From the NCBI GenBank assembly GCA_040752025.1, contig JBFMFR010000004.1, positions 186,001 through 250,000 on the forward strand: 64,000 nucleotides of DNA, in the 5' to 3' direction. Made by a program: the position numbers and the translations under genes. Below the pieces are notes generated by a model that searched no databases, had not been told where the DNA came from, and saw nothing but the letters and a program-made list of their open reading frames with translations. This document shows positions 41,372 through 49,470 of the stretch, piece after piece (positions within the stretch are counted from its first letter, which is position 1; every line of letters begins with the position of its first letter). The stretch comes from JBFMFR01 sp040752025 (GTDB lineage Bacteria > Chloroflexota > Anaerolineae > Anaerolineales > UBA4823).

Positions 41372-41865
41372 AAGCTTTGGTTGTTTACGACTCGGTTTTT
41401 GGCAACACTGAAAAGATCGCCCAGGCCATTGGCCAGGCTATTGCTCAGGCTATCGGTGCTGCCCTCGGCCCTCAAGGGCAGGTAGAAACCCTGCCGGTCG
41501 GCCAGGTGACGGCGGAGAGGTTGCAGGGGCTGGATTTCCTGGTGGTCGGTTCGCCCACGCGCAGCCTTCGTCCCACCGAGGGCATCAGCCAGTGGCTCAA
41601 AGTCCTACCTAAACATTGCCTGTCCGGTGTGCGCATAGCTGCCTTTGATACGCGTCTGTGGTTGGAAACGATCGACTCCAAAGCCCTGCGTTTTATTGTG
41701 GATAAGGGCGGTTACGCCGCCAGCACCATTGCCAGGGCTCTCGAAAAGAAAGGCGGCAAGTTGGTGATCCCACCCGAAGGTTTCCTGGTGACCGGCGAGC
41801 AAGGGCCGCTTAAGGACGGCGAACTGGAACGCGCCGGGGCCTGGGCGAAACAAATCGTCTCGTGA
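41368..41865 (+). CDS. Flavodoxin-family protein
   Basis: 165 residues. The FMN phosphate loop is VVYDSVFGNTEKIAQAIG at the N terminus, and FLVVGSPTRSLRPTEGI carries the second flavin-contacting loop. The fold is a single flavodoxin domain without extra electron-transfer modules. It begins with an ATGA overlap with array protein 6, and the next flavodoxin-like gene follows in 11 bases. It probably carries electrons to an unknown acceptor; a link to the membrane array is suggested by coupling only. Confidence 0.88.
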   Translation: MKALVVYDSVFGNTEKIAQAIGQAIAQAIGAALGPQGQVETLPVGQVTAERLQGLDFLVVGSPTRSLRPTEGISQWLKVLPKHCLSGVRIAAFDTRLWLETIDSKALRFIVDKGGYAASTIARALEKKGGKLVIPPEGFLVTGEQGPLKDGELERAGAWAKQIVS

Positions 41866-41876
41866 AAGGAGCTGCG

Positions 41877-42395
41877 ATGTCCCCAAAGATTATCGTCACC
41901 TACGCCACCTGCACCGGTTTTACACCGGGCGTGGCCGAAGCCATCGGCAAAACCCTGACCGAAGGCGGCGCCTTCGATGTCGATGTGTTGCCGATGCAAG
42001 CCGTCAAAGACCTCTCGCCTTACCAGGCAGTCGTGGCGGGCAGCGCCATCCAGGCCAAGCGCTGGCTGCCGGAAGCCATGCAGTTCGTCCGGGAGCGCCG
42101 TGCCGAGCTGGCGCGCCGACCCTTCGCCGCTTTCCTGGTGTGCATGACCCTGGCCATGCGGGATGGGGAGAAATACCGCCCCTTTGTGGCCGAGTTCCTG
42201 GCCCCTGTGCGGGCGCTGGCCAGGCCGGTCAGCGAAGGCCTCTTCGCCGGCGGGCTGGATATCCGCAAGGTGCCCTCCCTGGGCGACCGGCTGAAGTTCC
42301 GCCTGAGCGTGTTGTTCGGCGTCTGGCAGGAAGGCGACCACCGCGATTTGAACGCCATCCAGACCTGGGCGGAAGAACTGCGCCCGAGTCTATAA
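41877..42395 (+). CDS. Flavodoxin domain protein (HemG/flavodoxin_5-like)
   Basis: 172 residues. The flavin loop is VTYATCTGFTPGVAEAIG, and the body (YQAVVAGSAIQAKRWLPEA, AFLVCMTLAM) matches long-chain flavodoxin_5 proteins related to protoporphyrinogen oxidase HemG. It is paralogous to the protein at 52572-53153. AAAGGAG lies five bases before the chosen ATG; a GTG overlapping the previous stop is the other option. It ends the long run of array genes; the sequence then turns AT-richer. Confidence 0.82.
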   Translation: MSPKIIVTYATCTGFTPGVAEAIGKTLTEGGAFDVDVLPMQAVKDLSPYQAVVAGSAIQAKRWLPEAMQFVRERRAELARRPFAAFLVCMTLAMRDGEKYRPFVAEFLAPVRALARPVSEGLFAGGLDIRKVPSLGDRLKFRLSVLFGVWQEGDHRDLNAIQTWAEELRPSL

Positions 42396-42502
42396 CCATT
42401 TTCGTTTTGTACTCTTCTATGCAAGATGCAAGATGTAGGATAGAATAATCAGATAAAAAGGTTATTTGGTTTTTGTAAAAGTCGGGAAGGAGGGGCGTGT
42501 CC

Positions 42503-43225
42503 ATGTGCAAAGTTTGCAAAGCCTTATTGGTTGTTCTCTTATTGACGCTAGTGGTTGCTTGCACGCAGCCAAACCAGGATAGAAGCATAGCACTAACACC
42601 CGTGGTAGAGACTCCGGTAGTGACCAGCGTCAAAGATGTCGATTCGTTTATTCCCATCGAACTCCGCCTTGATGCGATTGATGTGAAGGACGATCAGGCC
42701 GTGTTAGAAATTTATGTGCAGCCTTGGGAAAATTTTGCTCCGGCTGATATGATTCTGCCAGCCCACATTACGCTCACACTTCCAGCACAGGTGAAGCTAA
42801 TTGAAGGAGATTTGACCTGGGAGACAAAACTGGCACCAAAGGAGATTTTTCTGCGCCAGGTTAAAATCAAGGTCGGCGAATTGAATTCTGCTGCAGTTTT
42901 GCATTTATTTGCTCTCATAGGGGACAGGCAGGATCCATTCAGGGCTGTGGGTAAAGGTATTGTGCTTTGCGTACGCCAGCGAGTGGATGGGGAACTTGAG
43001 TTTTCTCAAGATTATTATTTTGGAGAGGGGTATAGCACACCTGTTGGGGGATCTGTCTTGACGCCTACGCCAGAGAATTTTAAAATCCTGGATGATTCAT
43101 CTGGAGTGAAGAATCTGCCTCCTGTTTCTTGGACTGAGACGCCAATTGTAAAAATAACATCAACACCAGTTCCTAAAATAACTTCAACGCCGATAATTAC
43201 TCTGTCACCCGATGCTTATCCCTAA
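42503..43225 (+). CDS. Lipoprotein of unknown function
   Basis: 240 residues. The signal LLVVLLLTLVVAC ends in a lipobox Cys, so the protein is membrane-anchored outside the cell. The body is beta-rich and includes VEIYVQPW-like strands and ITLTLPAQVKLIEGDLTWE, and it ends in a Thr/Pro-rich tail with short repeats (KITSTP). No family is recognised. Base composition and codon choice are visibly AT-richer than in the array upstream, consistent with recent acquisition. AAGGAGG lies upstream; the ATG is preferred over a GTG two codons earlier. Confidence 0.65.
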   Translation: MCKVCKALLVVLLLTLVVACTQPNQDRSIALTPVVETPVVTSVKDVDSFIPIELRLDAIDVKDDQAVLEIYVQPWENFAPADMILPAHITLTLPAQVKLIEGDLTWETKLAPKEIFLRQVKIKVGELNSAAVLHLFALIGDRQDPFRAVGKGIVLCVRQRVDGELEFSQDYYFGEGYSTPVGGSVLTPTPENFKILDDSSGVKNLPPVSWTETPIVKITSTPVPKITSTPIITLSPDAYP

Positions 43226-43286
43226 AGTCGGAAACGAGCCAGCTTGCGTAGAATGCCTACGATCGTTACTGGATAGCCATTCGCTG

Positions 43287-43343
43287 GAATTTGCTCTGAT
43301 CTGTTTCTAGTATCTTGACGCTTATAAAATAAGAGTAGATACT
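43287..43343 (+). promoter_or_regulatory. Two overlapping promoter candidates before the metalloprotease
   Basis: TTGACG-N17-GATACT (43315-43343) fits a sigma-70 promoter. Just upstream GAATTTGC-N15-GTATCT (43287-43315) resembles the elements at 7659 and 9751. The two share bases and cannot both be used at once. Confidence 0.4.
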
Positions 43344-43374
43344 TACACTGTTCTCTGGACTGATAGTCAAGGTA

Positions 43375-43390
43375 TATCAGATAGCTGATA
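43375..43390. promoter_or_regulatory. Inverted repeat TATCAG-ATAG-CTGATA
   Basis: A perfect six-base inverted repeat lies between the promoter and the metalloprotease ribosome site (AGGAGG). It may be an operator or a weak RNA hairpin. Confidence 0.3.
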
Positions 43391-43410
43391 AAATAACCAG
43401 GAGGAAAAAG

Positions 43411-44544
43411 ATGGGGCGAACCCGATTCTCCTTAATTTTTCTTGTGATAATTTTAGCAGTGCCACTAGTAGGGGCGGTAGCTATACCGGATTTCCCTAAA
43501 TCGACGGTTACGGTGACGGGTTATTGGAAATTTTGGGACAAAGATTCCAATTTGCGCGATTTAAAATACGCGCGTGTTGAAGTTTGGGATTACAATGCGA
43601 CTACCTCTCACACTCTTCTCGGCGTAGCTTACACTAATTCGGATGGGTATTACTCTATCACTGTGACAAGCACTGAGGTTGAAGGCCCTGATATTTATGA
43701 TAAGATATTTGCATGCAATGGCCATAGTGTTTGGGTGGGTGCCTCTTTCAACGATACAAACACTACATACTTTTATTCAACGGAAGATGAAGTGTATTGG
43801 AATATTGGTGGGGGCACACTCAATCTCGGAATGCGGAATATTCCTTACGATGACTATAGATGGGCATATTACATCTATGATCTCATTGCTGATGATGCCT
43901 GGAATTATCTGTATTACACCGTGGGTTGGGACAATCATTACAACCTAGGAGTTCAATGGCACCTCAATAATTTCGGATCTTCATACTATGATAACAGTGT
44001 GGAGGGAATCAACGTTGGACATTTGGATAGAAGAGATCCAGATGTAATTCTACATGAATATGGTCACTTTGTGATGCATAAGATTTATACAAATTATCCG
44101 ACCCATGATTGTACAGGTCATGTTTGGTATTTGCCATTTAGTGAAGAGTGTGGATGGAAGGAGGGGTGGCCGACTTATCTGCAGGCCGCAATTCAAGGGG
44201 ATAAATTCTACGAGGATATGGATAATGCTTATCTCATCTATAGTTTAGAGATGCCGCTTCACCCATCATCGCAGATAGAATTAACAGGTGCGGATGTTGA
44301 GAGCGTAGTGGCAGCTGCATTATGGGATGTGTTCGATAGTGAAGTAGAAGTGTGGGACAAGCTGGCCTCAGGTATCCAGGATGCCTGGGAAATTGTTGAT
44401 ATTGAGAATCCCTATACGGCCATCGAATTTGAGTCTGACTGGCTCGGCAGTAGTAGTGGGTCGAACTGCAGCTTGATCAACATCTTCGATCACCTTGAGA
44501 TTGGAAACGCAGTGTGTATCTTCTTGCCATTTTCTAGGAAGTAG
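43411..44544 (+). CDS. Secreted zinc metalloprotease (HEYGH)
   Basis: 377 residues with a signal peptide (LIFLVIILAVPLVGAVA). Residues 30-125 form a transthyretin-like beta domain (VTGYWKFWDKDSN, VAYTNSDGYYSITV). The catalytic zinc motif is DVILHEYGHFVMHK near residue 212, and EGWPTYLQA some 30 residues on may supply the third ligand, giving a gluzincin-like site. A long spacer with Cys pairs (THDCTGH, EECGW) suggests disulfides. The last residues, CIFLPFSRK, resemble the sorting tail of the large glycosidase. AT-rich codon use sets it apart from its flanks. It degrades extracellular protein; specificity unknown. Confidence 0.82.
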   Translation: MGRTRFSLIFLVIILAVPLVGAVAIPDFPKSTVTVTGYWKFWDKDSNLRDLKYARVEVWDYNATTSHTLLGVAYTNSDGYYSITVTSTEVEGPDIYDKIFACNGHSVWVGASFNDTNTTYFYSTEDEVYWNIGGGTLNLGMRNIPYDDYRWAYYIYDLIADDAWNYLYYTVGWDNHYNLGVQWHLNNFGSSYYDNSVEGINVGHLDRRDPDVILHEYGHFVMHKIYTNYPTHDCTGHVWYLPFSEECGWKEGWPTYLQAAIQGDKFYEDMDNAYLIYSLEMPLHPSSQIELTGADVESVVAAALWDVFDSEVEVWDKLASGIQDAWEIVDIENPYTAIEFESDWLGSSSGSNCSLINIFDHLEIGNAVCIFLPFSRK

Positions 44545-44691
44545 AATACTTATCATTGGGTGCTGTTTTTGTTGCTGGGATATTCTGTTTCTTCCTATGC
44601 GTAGACAATAAAGCAGCCTGGGTGAGCCATCCAGGCCTGGGTAGAAAGCTTGCGCCCTTGGCTAACGGGACAATGCCGGCAAGGAGACTGT

Positions 44692-45360
44692 ATGAAGATA
44701 CATACCATCAAGCTCAGTCTGGCCAACTGCTACCTGCTCGAAGCGCAGGCAGGTTTTGTGTTGGTGGATAGCGGGGCGTCGACGTCGCGCCCTCGCCTGG
44801 AAAAGGGGTTGGAGAACGCTGGCTGCCGGCCCGGAGGTCTGAACCTGGTCATCGCCACGCATGGCGATGCAGACCACGTGGGCAGCTCCGCTTATCTGCG
44901 CCAGCGCTATGCGACAAAGCTCGCCATGCACCCTGCCGATGTGGAAGCTGCTCAGACCGGCGACGCGACGCTGATCCGCAAGTTCCCGCACAGCCTGGGG
45001 GGATCGATCAACAAAGCCATGCTGCGCCTGTTCACTCTCAAGCCCGAGGACAGGTTCACGCCGGATATCTTGCTCGAGGATGGCGACAATCTTTCCGCCT
45101 ATGGTGTGGATGCCCAGGTGGTGCACATTGCGGTGCATTCCAATGGCTCGATCGGGCTTCTCACACCCGAAGGGGCGTTTCTTTGCGGAGACCTGTTCGT
45201 GAATTATTCCCGCCCCGCGCCCGGGCCGCTCATTTTCGGCCGCCAGGCATTCAAGGCCGCGCTCGCTAAGCTGGATCAGCTCAATATCCACAGTGTATAC
45301 CCCGGGCATGGCAAACCCTTTGCGTGGGAGCAATATGAAAAACCAAACAGGACAGCGTAA
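44692..45360 (+). CDS. Metallo-beta-lactamase-fold hydrolase
   Basis: 222 residues. The first metal motif is IATHGDADHVG, H57-x-D59-x-D61-H62, with Asp in place of the usual second His, as also occurs in ComEC-like proteins. Later ligands are VVHIAVHSNGS, FLCGDLFVN and YPGHGKP. It is cytoplasmic. AAGGAG lies five bases before the ATG. Its 3' end overlaps the next membrane-protein gene by 26 bases, so the transcript resumes the array theme after the AT-rich interruption. The substrate could be a thioester or glyoxalase-II-type compound. Confidence 0.87.
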   Translation: MKIHTIKLSLANCYLLEAQAGFVLVDSGASTSRPRLEKGLENAGCRPGGLNLVIATHGDADHVGSSAYLRQRYATKLAMHPADVEAAQTGDATLIRKFPHSLGGSINKAMLRLFTLKPEDRFTPDILLEDGDNLSAYGVDAQVVHIAVHSNGSIGLLTPEGAFLCGDLFVNYSRPAPGPLIFGRQAFKAALAKLDQLNIHSVYPGHGKPFAWEQYEKPNRTA

Positions 45361-46009
45361 GCTCAACGCCACGCGGGTGATCGCATCCACGGTGGGCGTT
45401 TTGTGCGGTATTTCAGGCCTCGAGCACGGCTTCTTCGAGACCTTGCAAGGCAGCGCCGTGCCCTCCGAACTGCTGATCAGCGCCATCGGCCCGGCGCAGC
45501 GCTTCTGGCCGGGCGGCGCCGAAACGGCCCTGACCATCGTGCCGAACTTTTTTGTTACCGGATTACTGGCGATGCTGGCCAGCCTGTTGGTGATCGTATG
45601 GTCGGCGGCGTTCATTCAGCGCGAATATGGCAGCCTGGTCTTTTTCTTGCTGTCAGTCTTCCAGTTCCTGGTCGGCGGCGGCTTCGCCCAAATCTTCCTG
45701 GTCCTATTGAACACGGCTGCCGCCACCCAGATCAACGCCCCCTGGAAAGGGTGGCGCGTCTTGCTGCCAGGTTTCCTGCGGCGCGGGCTGGCCAGGCTGT
45801 GGGTGGGGCTGCTGGTTGTGTTTGCTCTGGCATTTCTCAGTGCCATGTACGCGGCCGTTTTTGGCACTTTCCCGCTGGTCGGCAGCCTGTTCGACCTGCG
45901 TATAGAGAACATGACCGATACGCTCTACTCGCTCGGGTATGGGCTGCTGGCACTGCTGCCGTTGACCGTCCTGGCAGATCTGGCGCAGGATATTGAGAAT
46001 TTCGTGTAG
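45335..46009 (+). CDS. Membrane protein of the second array family, copy 2
   Basis: 224 residues, five helices, paralogous to the protein at 35797-36417: GLEHGFFETLQGSAVP, SAIGPAQRFWPGG, VPNFFVTGLLAML, FIQREYGSLVFF, GGGFAQ and ATQINAPWKG align with it. GGGAG lies six bases before the ATG. It overlaps the preceding gene and is followed by a further membrane protein after 16 bases. Function unknown. Confidence 0.65.
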   Translation: MKNQTGQRKLNATRVIASTVGVLCGISGLEHGFFETLQGSAVPSELLISAIGPAQRFWPGGAETALTIVPNFFVTGLLAMLASLLVIVWSAAFIQREYGSLVFFLLSVFQFLVGGGFAQIFLVLLNTAAATQINAPWKGWRVLLPGFLRRGLARLWVGLLVVFALAFLSAMYAAVFGTFPLVGSLFDLRIENMTDTLYSLGYGLLALLPLTVLADLAQDIENFV

Positions 46010-46025
46010 TTTTGGAGAGAAAATA

Positions 46026-46832
46026 ATGGATCATTCACCGGTAGTTCGTCGAGACCTTTCCCTGGCTTACCGCCTCTCGTCCGTGGTGGCTTTCCTGATG
46101 GCAGCAGCCTCCCTGGCCGGTTTGCTTTTCTCGTCAGTTGCCTATCCCAGCGAAGAACTGCGCCGCTCGTTCATCTCCAACGATGTGGTCAACCTGTTCA
46201 TCGGGCTGCCCATCCTGCTGGGCTCGCTGTGGTTCGCCCGGCGCGGCAGTCTGCTCGGCCTGCTCTTCTGGCCGGGGGCGCTGCTATATACCACCTACAA
46301 CTACATCGCCTACACCGTGGCCATGCTGCTTTCCTGGCAGTTTGTCTTGTTTCTGGCCCTGGTGCTGTTGAGCGTGTACGCCCTCTACCTGCTGCTCGCC
46401 GGCCTGGACGCCGCCGTAGTCCAGGCCCGGCTCAAGGGCAAAGTTCCCGAGCGCTTTACCGGCGGGGCGCTGGTCGTCTTTGGTATTTTGATCCTCCTGC
46501 TGGCGATCGGAGCGCTTGCCCCGGCCCTGACCGGCCAATCGCAGGCCTCGTGGGCTGAACTGGCGGCGCGCGTCGCCGACCTGCTGCTCGTCCCGGCCTG
46601 GCTGGTGTGTGGGGTGCTGCTGTGGCGGCGGCGGGCGCTCGGCTACCTGGCCGGGGTGGGGCTGCTCTTCCAGGCCAGTATGTTGTTCGTCGGCCTGCTC
46701 ATTTTCTTCATCTTGCAGCCGTTGGTGGCGGGCGTGCCCTTCCCGGTGGCGGATTTCGTCACCGTTGCTGTGATGAGCCTGATCTGCTTCATCCCTTTCG
46801 GGCTGTTCCTGCGTGGGGTGGCTGCGAAGTGA
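46026..46832 (+). CDS. Multi-helix membrane protein of unknown function
   Basis: 268 residues, about eight hydrophobic helices, with one longer loop (AAVVQARLKGKVPERFTGG). I do not recognise the family. The N-terminal RRDLSLAYRLSSVVAFLM helix and the middle YTTYNYIAYTVAML segment are the most distinctive. Its stop overlaps the GTG start of the glycosyltransferase gene (GTGA). It appears to be the last gene of the broader membrane-protein run. Confidence 0.6.
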   Translation: MDHSPVVRRDLSLAYRLSSVVAFLMAAASLAGLLFSSVAYPSEELRRSFISNDVVNLFIGLPILLGSLWFARRGSLLGLLFWPGALLYTTYNYIAYTVAMLLSWQFVLFLALVLLSVYALYLLLAGLDAAVVQARLKGKVPERFTGGALVVFGILILLLAIGALAPALTGQSQASWAELAARVADLLLVPAWLVCGVLLWRRRALGYLAGVGLLFQASMLFVGLLIFFILQPLVAGVPFPVADFVTVAVMSLICFIPFGLFLRGVAAK

Positions 46833-48331
46833 AATGGATCGTCATAATCATCTTGGCTACCGTGATGTACACCTTTGGTGTCTCGCACGAGAGCTTCTGG
46901 TATGATGAGGCCTACTCGTCGGTCATAGCGAGCTACTTGCCGTGGCAGATTCCAGCGCAAGTGATGGTGGACAACCATCCTCCGCTCTACTACATCCTGC
47001 TGAGCCTGGTGCGGATGGCTCTGGGGAACTCTGAATGGGCTCTGCGTTCGCTATCGGTAGCGGGAGCGGTAGGGCTGGTGGCGTTAGGGGCTGGCCCAGT
47101 CCGGCGGATATTCGGAAACCGCAACGCGTTTCTCTATGCGATCGTGGTGCTGTTTACGCCGGCAATTCTCATCTATGCCCACGAAGCGCGCATGTACTCC
47201 TTGGCAATCTTCACCGTGACAGCCGCTGCGTTGTATGGGTATCTGGCGGTAACGGAGAACCATCGGCGCGATTGGGTGCTGTTCGGCGCGGCAACGCTGG
47301 CCAGCGCCTATCTCCATTACTATGGCCTCATCGCAGCTTTTTTCCTGCACGCGTTTGTTTTTTCCTGGCTTTTGATCAAGCGGCGCGGGCAGCTAAAAAC
47401 GTACCTGATCGTTGCGGCGTTCGTTGTAGTTGTGTATCTTCCCTGGCTGATCGTATTCATTCGACAGACGCTGAGTGCGCATAACGCTTTTTGGTTGGGG
47501 CCGCTCTCGTGGGATGGGATCCAGGTCGCTTTCATCCAACCGTTCGCATATAGAGAGCAATTCCCCACCCGCTCGTTCGCCCAATTTCTATCAGACGTTC
47601 CGTTAACTCAATACCTGGCTTTCGCATTGGCCTCAGTCCTATGTGTCAGCGGGTTGATCGTCGCCTGGCGGAAGGGAGCCGAGCGGGAAGCCGGATTTGG
47701 CCGCTTTGTTTTTCTGGTGTACCTCGGGGTAGTGGTCACAACGATGCTGGTTTCCCTGTACCTGATTCCGATTTTCTTCTCCCGCTATCTCCTGGTGGTA
47801 TCCGGGTTGTTCCTGCTGCTTGTGTCGCTGGGCATGGGGATGCTGCCGGGTAAATACCTGCCCTGGATCGCGGCAGGGCTGTTTGCGATCTTGAATGTCT
47901 TCGCCATCAAAGATATTTACACCCAGTATTTCAACCATCCGATGCGACAGTTGGTGGAAAAGCTGGATGGAGCCGTTCAGCCGGACGATCTCATCATTAC
48001 ATCCGATTCCTATTCCCTGGGCCCGGCGTTCTATTACTGGCCACAGGCGGTTCACTATCATCAGAACAATCCATACGAAGCCCGATGGGGAGATGTGCTC
48101 AATTCATTCGTTCCCCCGCTGCATTACGAAAAAGACCTGCCGGAATTGCTGGCGGCGCATAAAACGTTCTGGTATATCACCTCCAACACTGGTGGGTCCT
48201 TGCCCATCTTTGAAGTGCTGCAAGGGGTGCAAGGATGGGAGCGGTGGGAGCTGTCCGGTCCCCGGGTGGTAGCACAAGAACAATATTCCCCCATCATGTT
48301 TAAGGCGCAGAAGTATGTGTATAAGAGGTAG
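46829..48331 (+). CDS. Polytopic glycosyltransferase (PMT/ArnT-like, GT39/83 type)
   Basis: 500 residues. The N terminus shows the family's catalytic region: FWYDEAYSSVIA with the Asp-Glu pair, followed by VMVDNHPPLYYILLSLV. Ten or more helices follow, then a soluble C-terminal domain outside the membrane (about 390-500). Members transfer a sugar from a polyprenyl-phosphate donor to proteins or lipids on the outer membrane face. A GTG overlapping the preceding stop is the likely start. The codon use is somewhat less GC-biased than that of the array. Confidence 0.85.
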   Translation: MKWIVIIILATVMYTFGVSHESFWYDEAYSSVIASYLPWQIPAQVMVDNHPPLYYILLSLVRMALGNSEWALRSLSVAGAVGLVALGAGPVRRIFGNRNAFLYAIVVLFTPAILIYAHEARMYSLAIFTVTAAALYGYLAVTENHRRDWVLFGAATLASAYLHYYGLIAAFFLHAFVFSWLLIKRRGQLKTYLIVAAFVVVVYLPWLIVFIRQTLSAHNAFWLGPLSWDGIQVAFIQPFAYREQFPTRSFAQFLSDVPLTQYLAFALASVLCVSGLIVAWRKGAEREAGFGRFVFLVYLGVVVTTMLVSLYLIPIFFSRYLLVVSGLFLLLVSLGMGMLPGKYLPWIAAGLFAILNVFAIKDIYTQYFNHPMRQLVEKLDGAVQPDDLIITSDSYSLGPAFYYWPQAVHYHQNNPYEARWGDVLNSFVPPLHYEKDLPELLAAHKTFWYITSNTGGSLPIFEVLQGVQGWERWELSGPRVVAQEQYSPIMFKAQKYVYKR

Positions 48332-48733
48332 CAAGCTCTAAGTGCGCAGGTTGCCTGCTATTCCTCCTGGGCACTGCCCTGGCTTTCATCCTGTATCCGA
48401 TTTGCGCCGGGTTCGCTTTCGCTGTCCATCCCAACCTGTTCAGCCTGAGCATCAGCCACGATCCCCTGGAAAAGATCGCCGAATTTCACGGCAACCAGCT
48501 TTTGCATTTCGGGCATTTTTTGATGGTCCTGGCTGTCCCCATGCTGATCGTGATCGTCATTCACTTGATGAACCTGCTCGAAACTCGAGGCGCCTGGTGG
48601 GGATTCTTTGGCGGCCTCCTGGCCGTGGGGGCGCGGTGATCTTATCGATATCATCGGGCTGGTCGCTACGATTTTCCTGGGCCTGGGCTTCATCCCCTAC
48701 GCCGTTTACCTGGTTCGAAACGCTTGCCTCCTC

Positions 48734-48762
48734 TTGACAACTGACCCCGGGTCAGTTATAAT
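48734..48762 (+). promoter_or_regulatory. Consensus sigma-70 promoter of the TetR gene
   Basis: TTGACA and TATAAT, both perfect, are separated by 17 bases. The spacer is filled by the first operator palindrome, so a bound repressor would exclude RNA polymerase. Confidence 0.85.
48739..48757. promoter_or_regulatory. TetR operator 1
   Basis: AACTGACCC-C-GGGTCAGTT is a perfect 19-base palindrome lying exactly between the -35 and -10 boxes. It shares the TGACCC/GGGTCA core with operator 2, whose centre is 32 bases away. Confidence 0.8.
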
Positions 48763-48764
48763 GC

Positions 48765-48795
48765 TTCTATAATTGACCCGGGGTCAATTATAGAA
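48765..48795. promoter_or_regulatory. TetR operator 2
   Basis: A perfect 31-base palindrome, arms TTCTATAATTGACCC and GGGTCAATTATAGAA around one G, covers the transcription start and ends at the Shine-Dalgarno. It may also fold in the mRNA and mask the ribosome site. Confidence 0.8.
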
Positions 48796-48804
48796 GGAGC
48801 AAAA

Positions 48805-49470
48805 TTGACGATCAAACAACGCGCCGTAACGGAAGAACAGCGGCTGGAACGCCGCCAGGCCCTGGTTGAAGCCGCCTGGCGGCTTTTCCAGGACAAGGCT
48901 TACCAAGCCATCAACATTGCGGATGTAGCCAGCGCAGCCGGGCTGGCAAAGGGCACCGTCTACCTCTACTTTGGCACCAAGGAAGCGCTGTTTCTGGCTG
49001 TGCAGGAACAGCAGTTAGCCGAGTGGTCCAATGCTCTCGCAGGGCAGTTGGCAGGCCTGGCCGGGTGCGGTCAGGTTGGCGCAGTGGCCGATGTGGTCTG
49101 CGGCACGCTCAGCCAGCGCCCGGCCCTGACACGCCTGTTCGCCATCCTGCACGTTGTCCTGGAACAAAACATCGCTTATCCCACCGCGCTGGCTTTCAAG
49201 CAAATGTTGCTGGAGCGCATTCTGCGTACTGGGGCAGCGCTGGAAGCCTGTTTGCCGGCTTTGCCCCCGGGGCAGGGGGCGCAGGCAGCTATGTGGATTT
49301 ATACCTTTTTGCTCGGCTTACAGCAGCTTACCAATCCTTCGCCGATCATCCGCCGGGTGATCGCTCAAGAACCGGGCATGCAGGTTTTTGACCTGGATTT
49401 TTGCCGCGAGTGCAAAGCGGTGGTGATGGCGCTTTTGGCCGGCTTGGAGAACAGGAGTGACCAGGAATGA
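48805..49470 (+). CDS. TetR/AcrR-family transcriptional repressor
   Basis: 221 residues. The N-terminal DNA-binding domain has RRQALVEAAWRLFQDKAY, INIADVASAAGLAKGTVYLY and FGTKEALFLAVQ, standard for the family. The rest is a variable ligand-binding helical domain. The start is a TTG, set by AAGGAGC six bases upstream. Two perfect palindromes around its promoter indicate autorepression. Its stop overlaps the SDR gene ATG (ATGA), so the SDR protein is made from the same repressor-controlled transcript and is a probable clue to the inducer. Confidence 0.92.
   Translation: MTIKQRAVTEEQRLERRQALVEAAWRLFQDKAYQAINIADVASAAGLAKGTVYLYFGTKEALFLAVQEQQLAEWSNALAGQLAGLAGCGQVGAVADVVCGTLSQRPALTRLFAILHVVLEQNIAYPTALAFKQMLLERILRTGAALEACLPALPPGQGAQAAMWIYTFLLGLQQLTNPSPIIRRVIAQEPGMQVFDLDFCRECKAVVMALLAGLENRSDQE

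Larger units (their letters stand above)
48343..48772 (+). pseudogene. Frameshifted, 5'-truncated membrane protein gene
   Basis: From about 48343 one frame reads CLLFLLGTALAFILYPICAG, then HDPLEKIAEFHGNQLLHFGH and LMNLLETRGAWWGFFGGLLA, and stops at a TGA near 48640. The next frame continues at once with DLIDIIGLVATIFLGLGFIP and a final helix, stopping at TAA inside the TetR operator. The switch happens at a GTGGGGGCG run, so one lost base (or a sequencing error) explains it. No start codon precedes the first part, which begins right after the glycosyltransferase stop. The remnant encoded a three- or four-helix protein of unknown family. Confidence 0.6.

Noticed and set aside
44556..44771. 71-codon frame after the metalloprotease
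   Set aside because: It overlaps the MBL-fold gene, which has a better ribosome site and clear motifs; the hydrophobic start is not enough.
46607..46828. Upstream extension of the glycosyltransferase frame
   Set aside because: It lies inside the preceding membrane protein gene in another frame; the family's first helix starts at the overlapping GTG.
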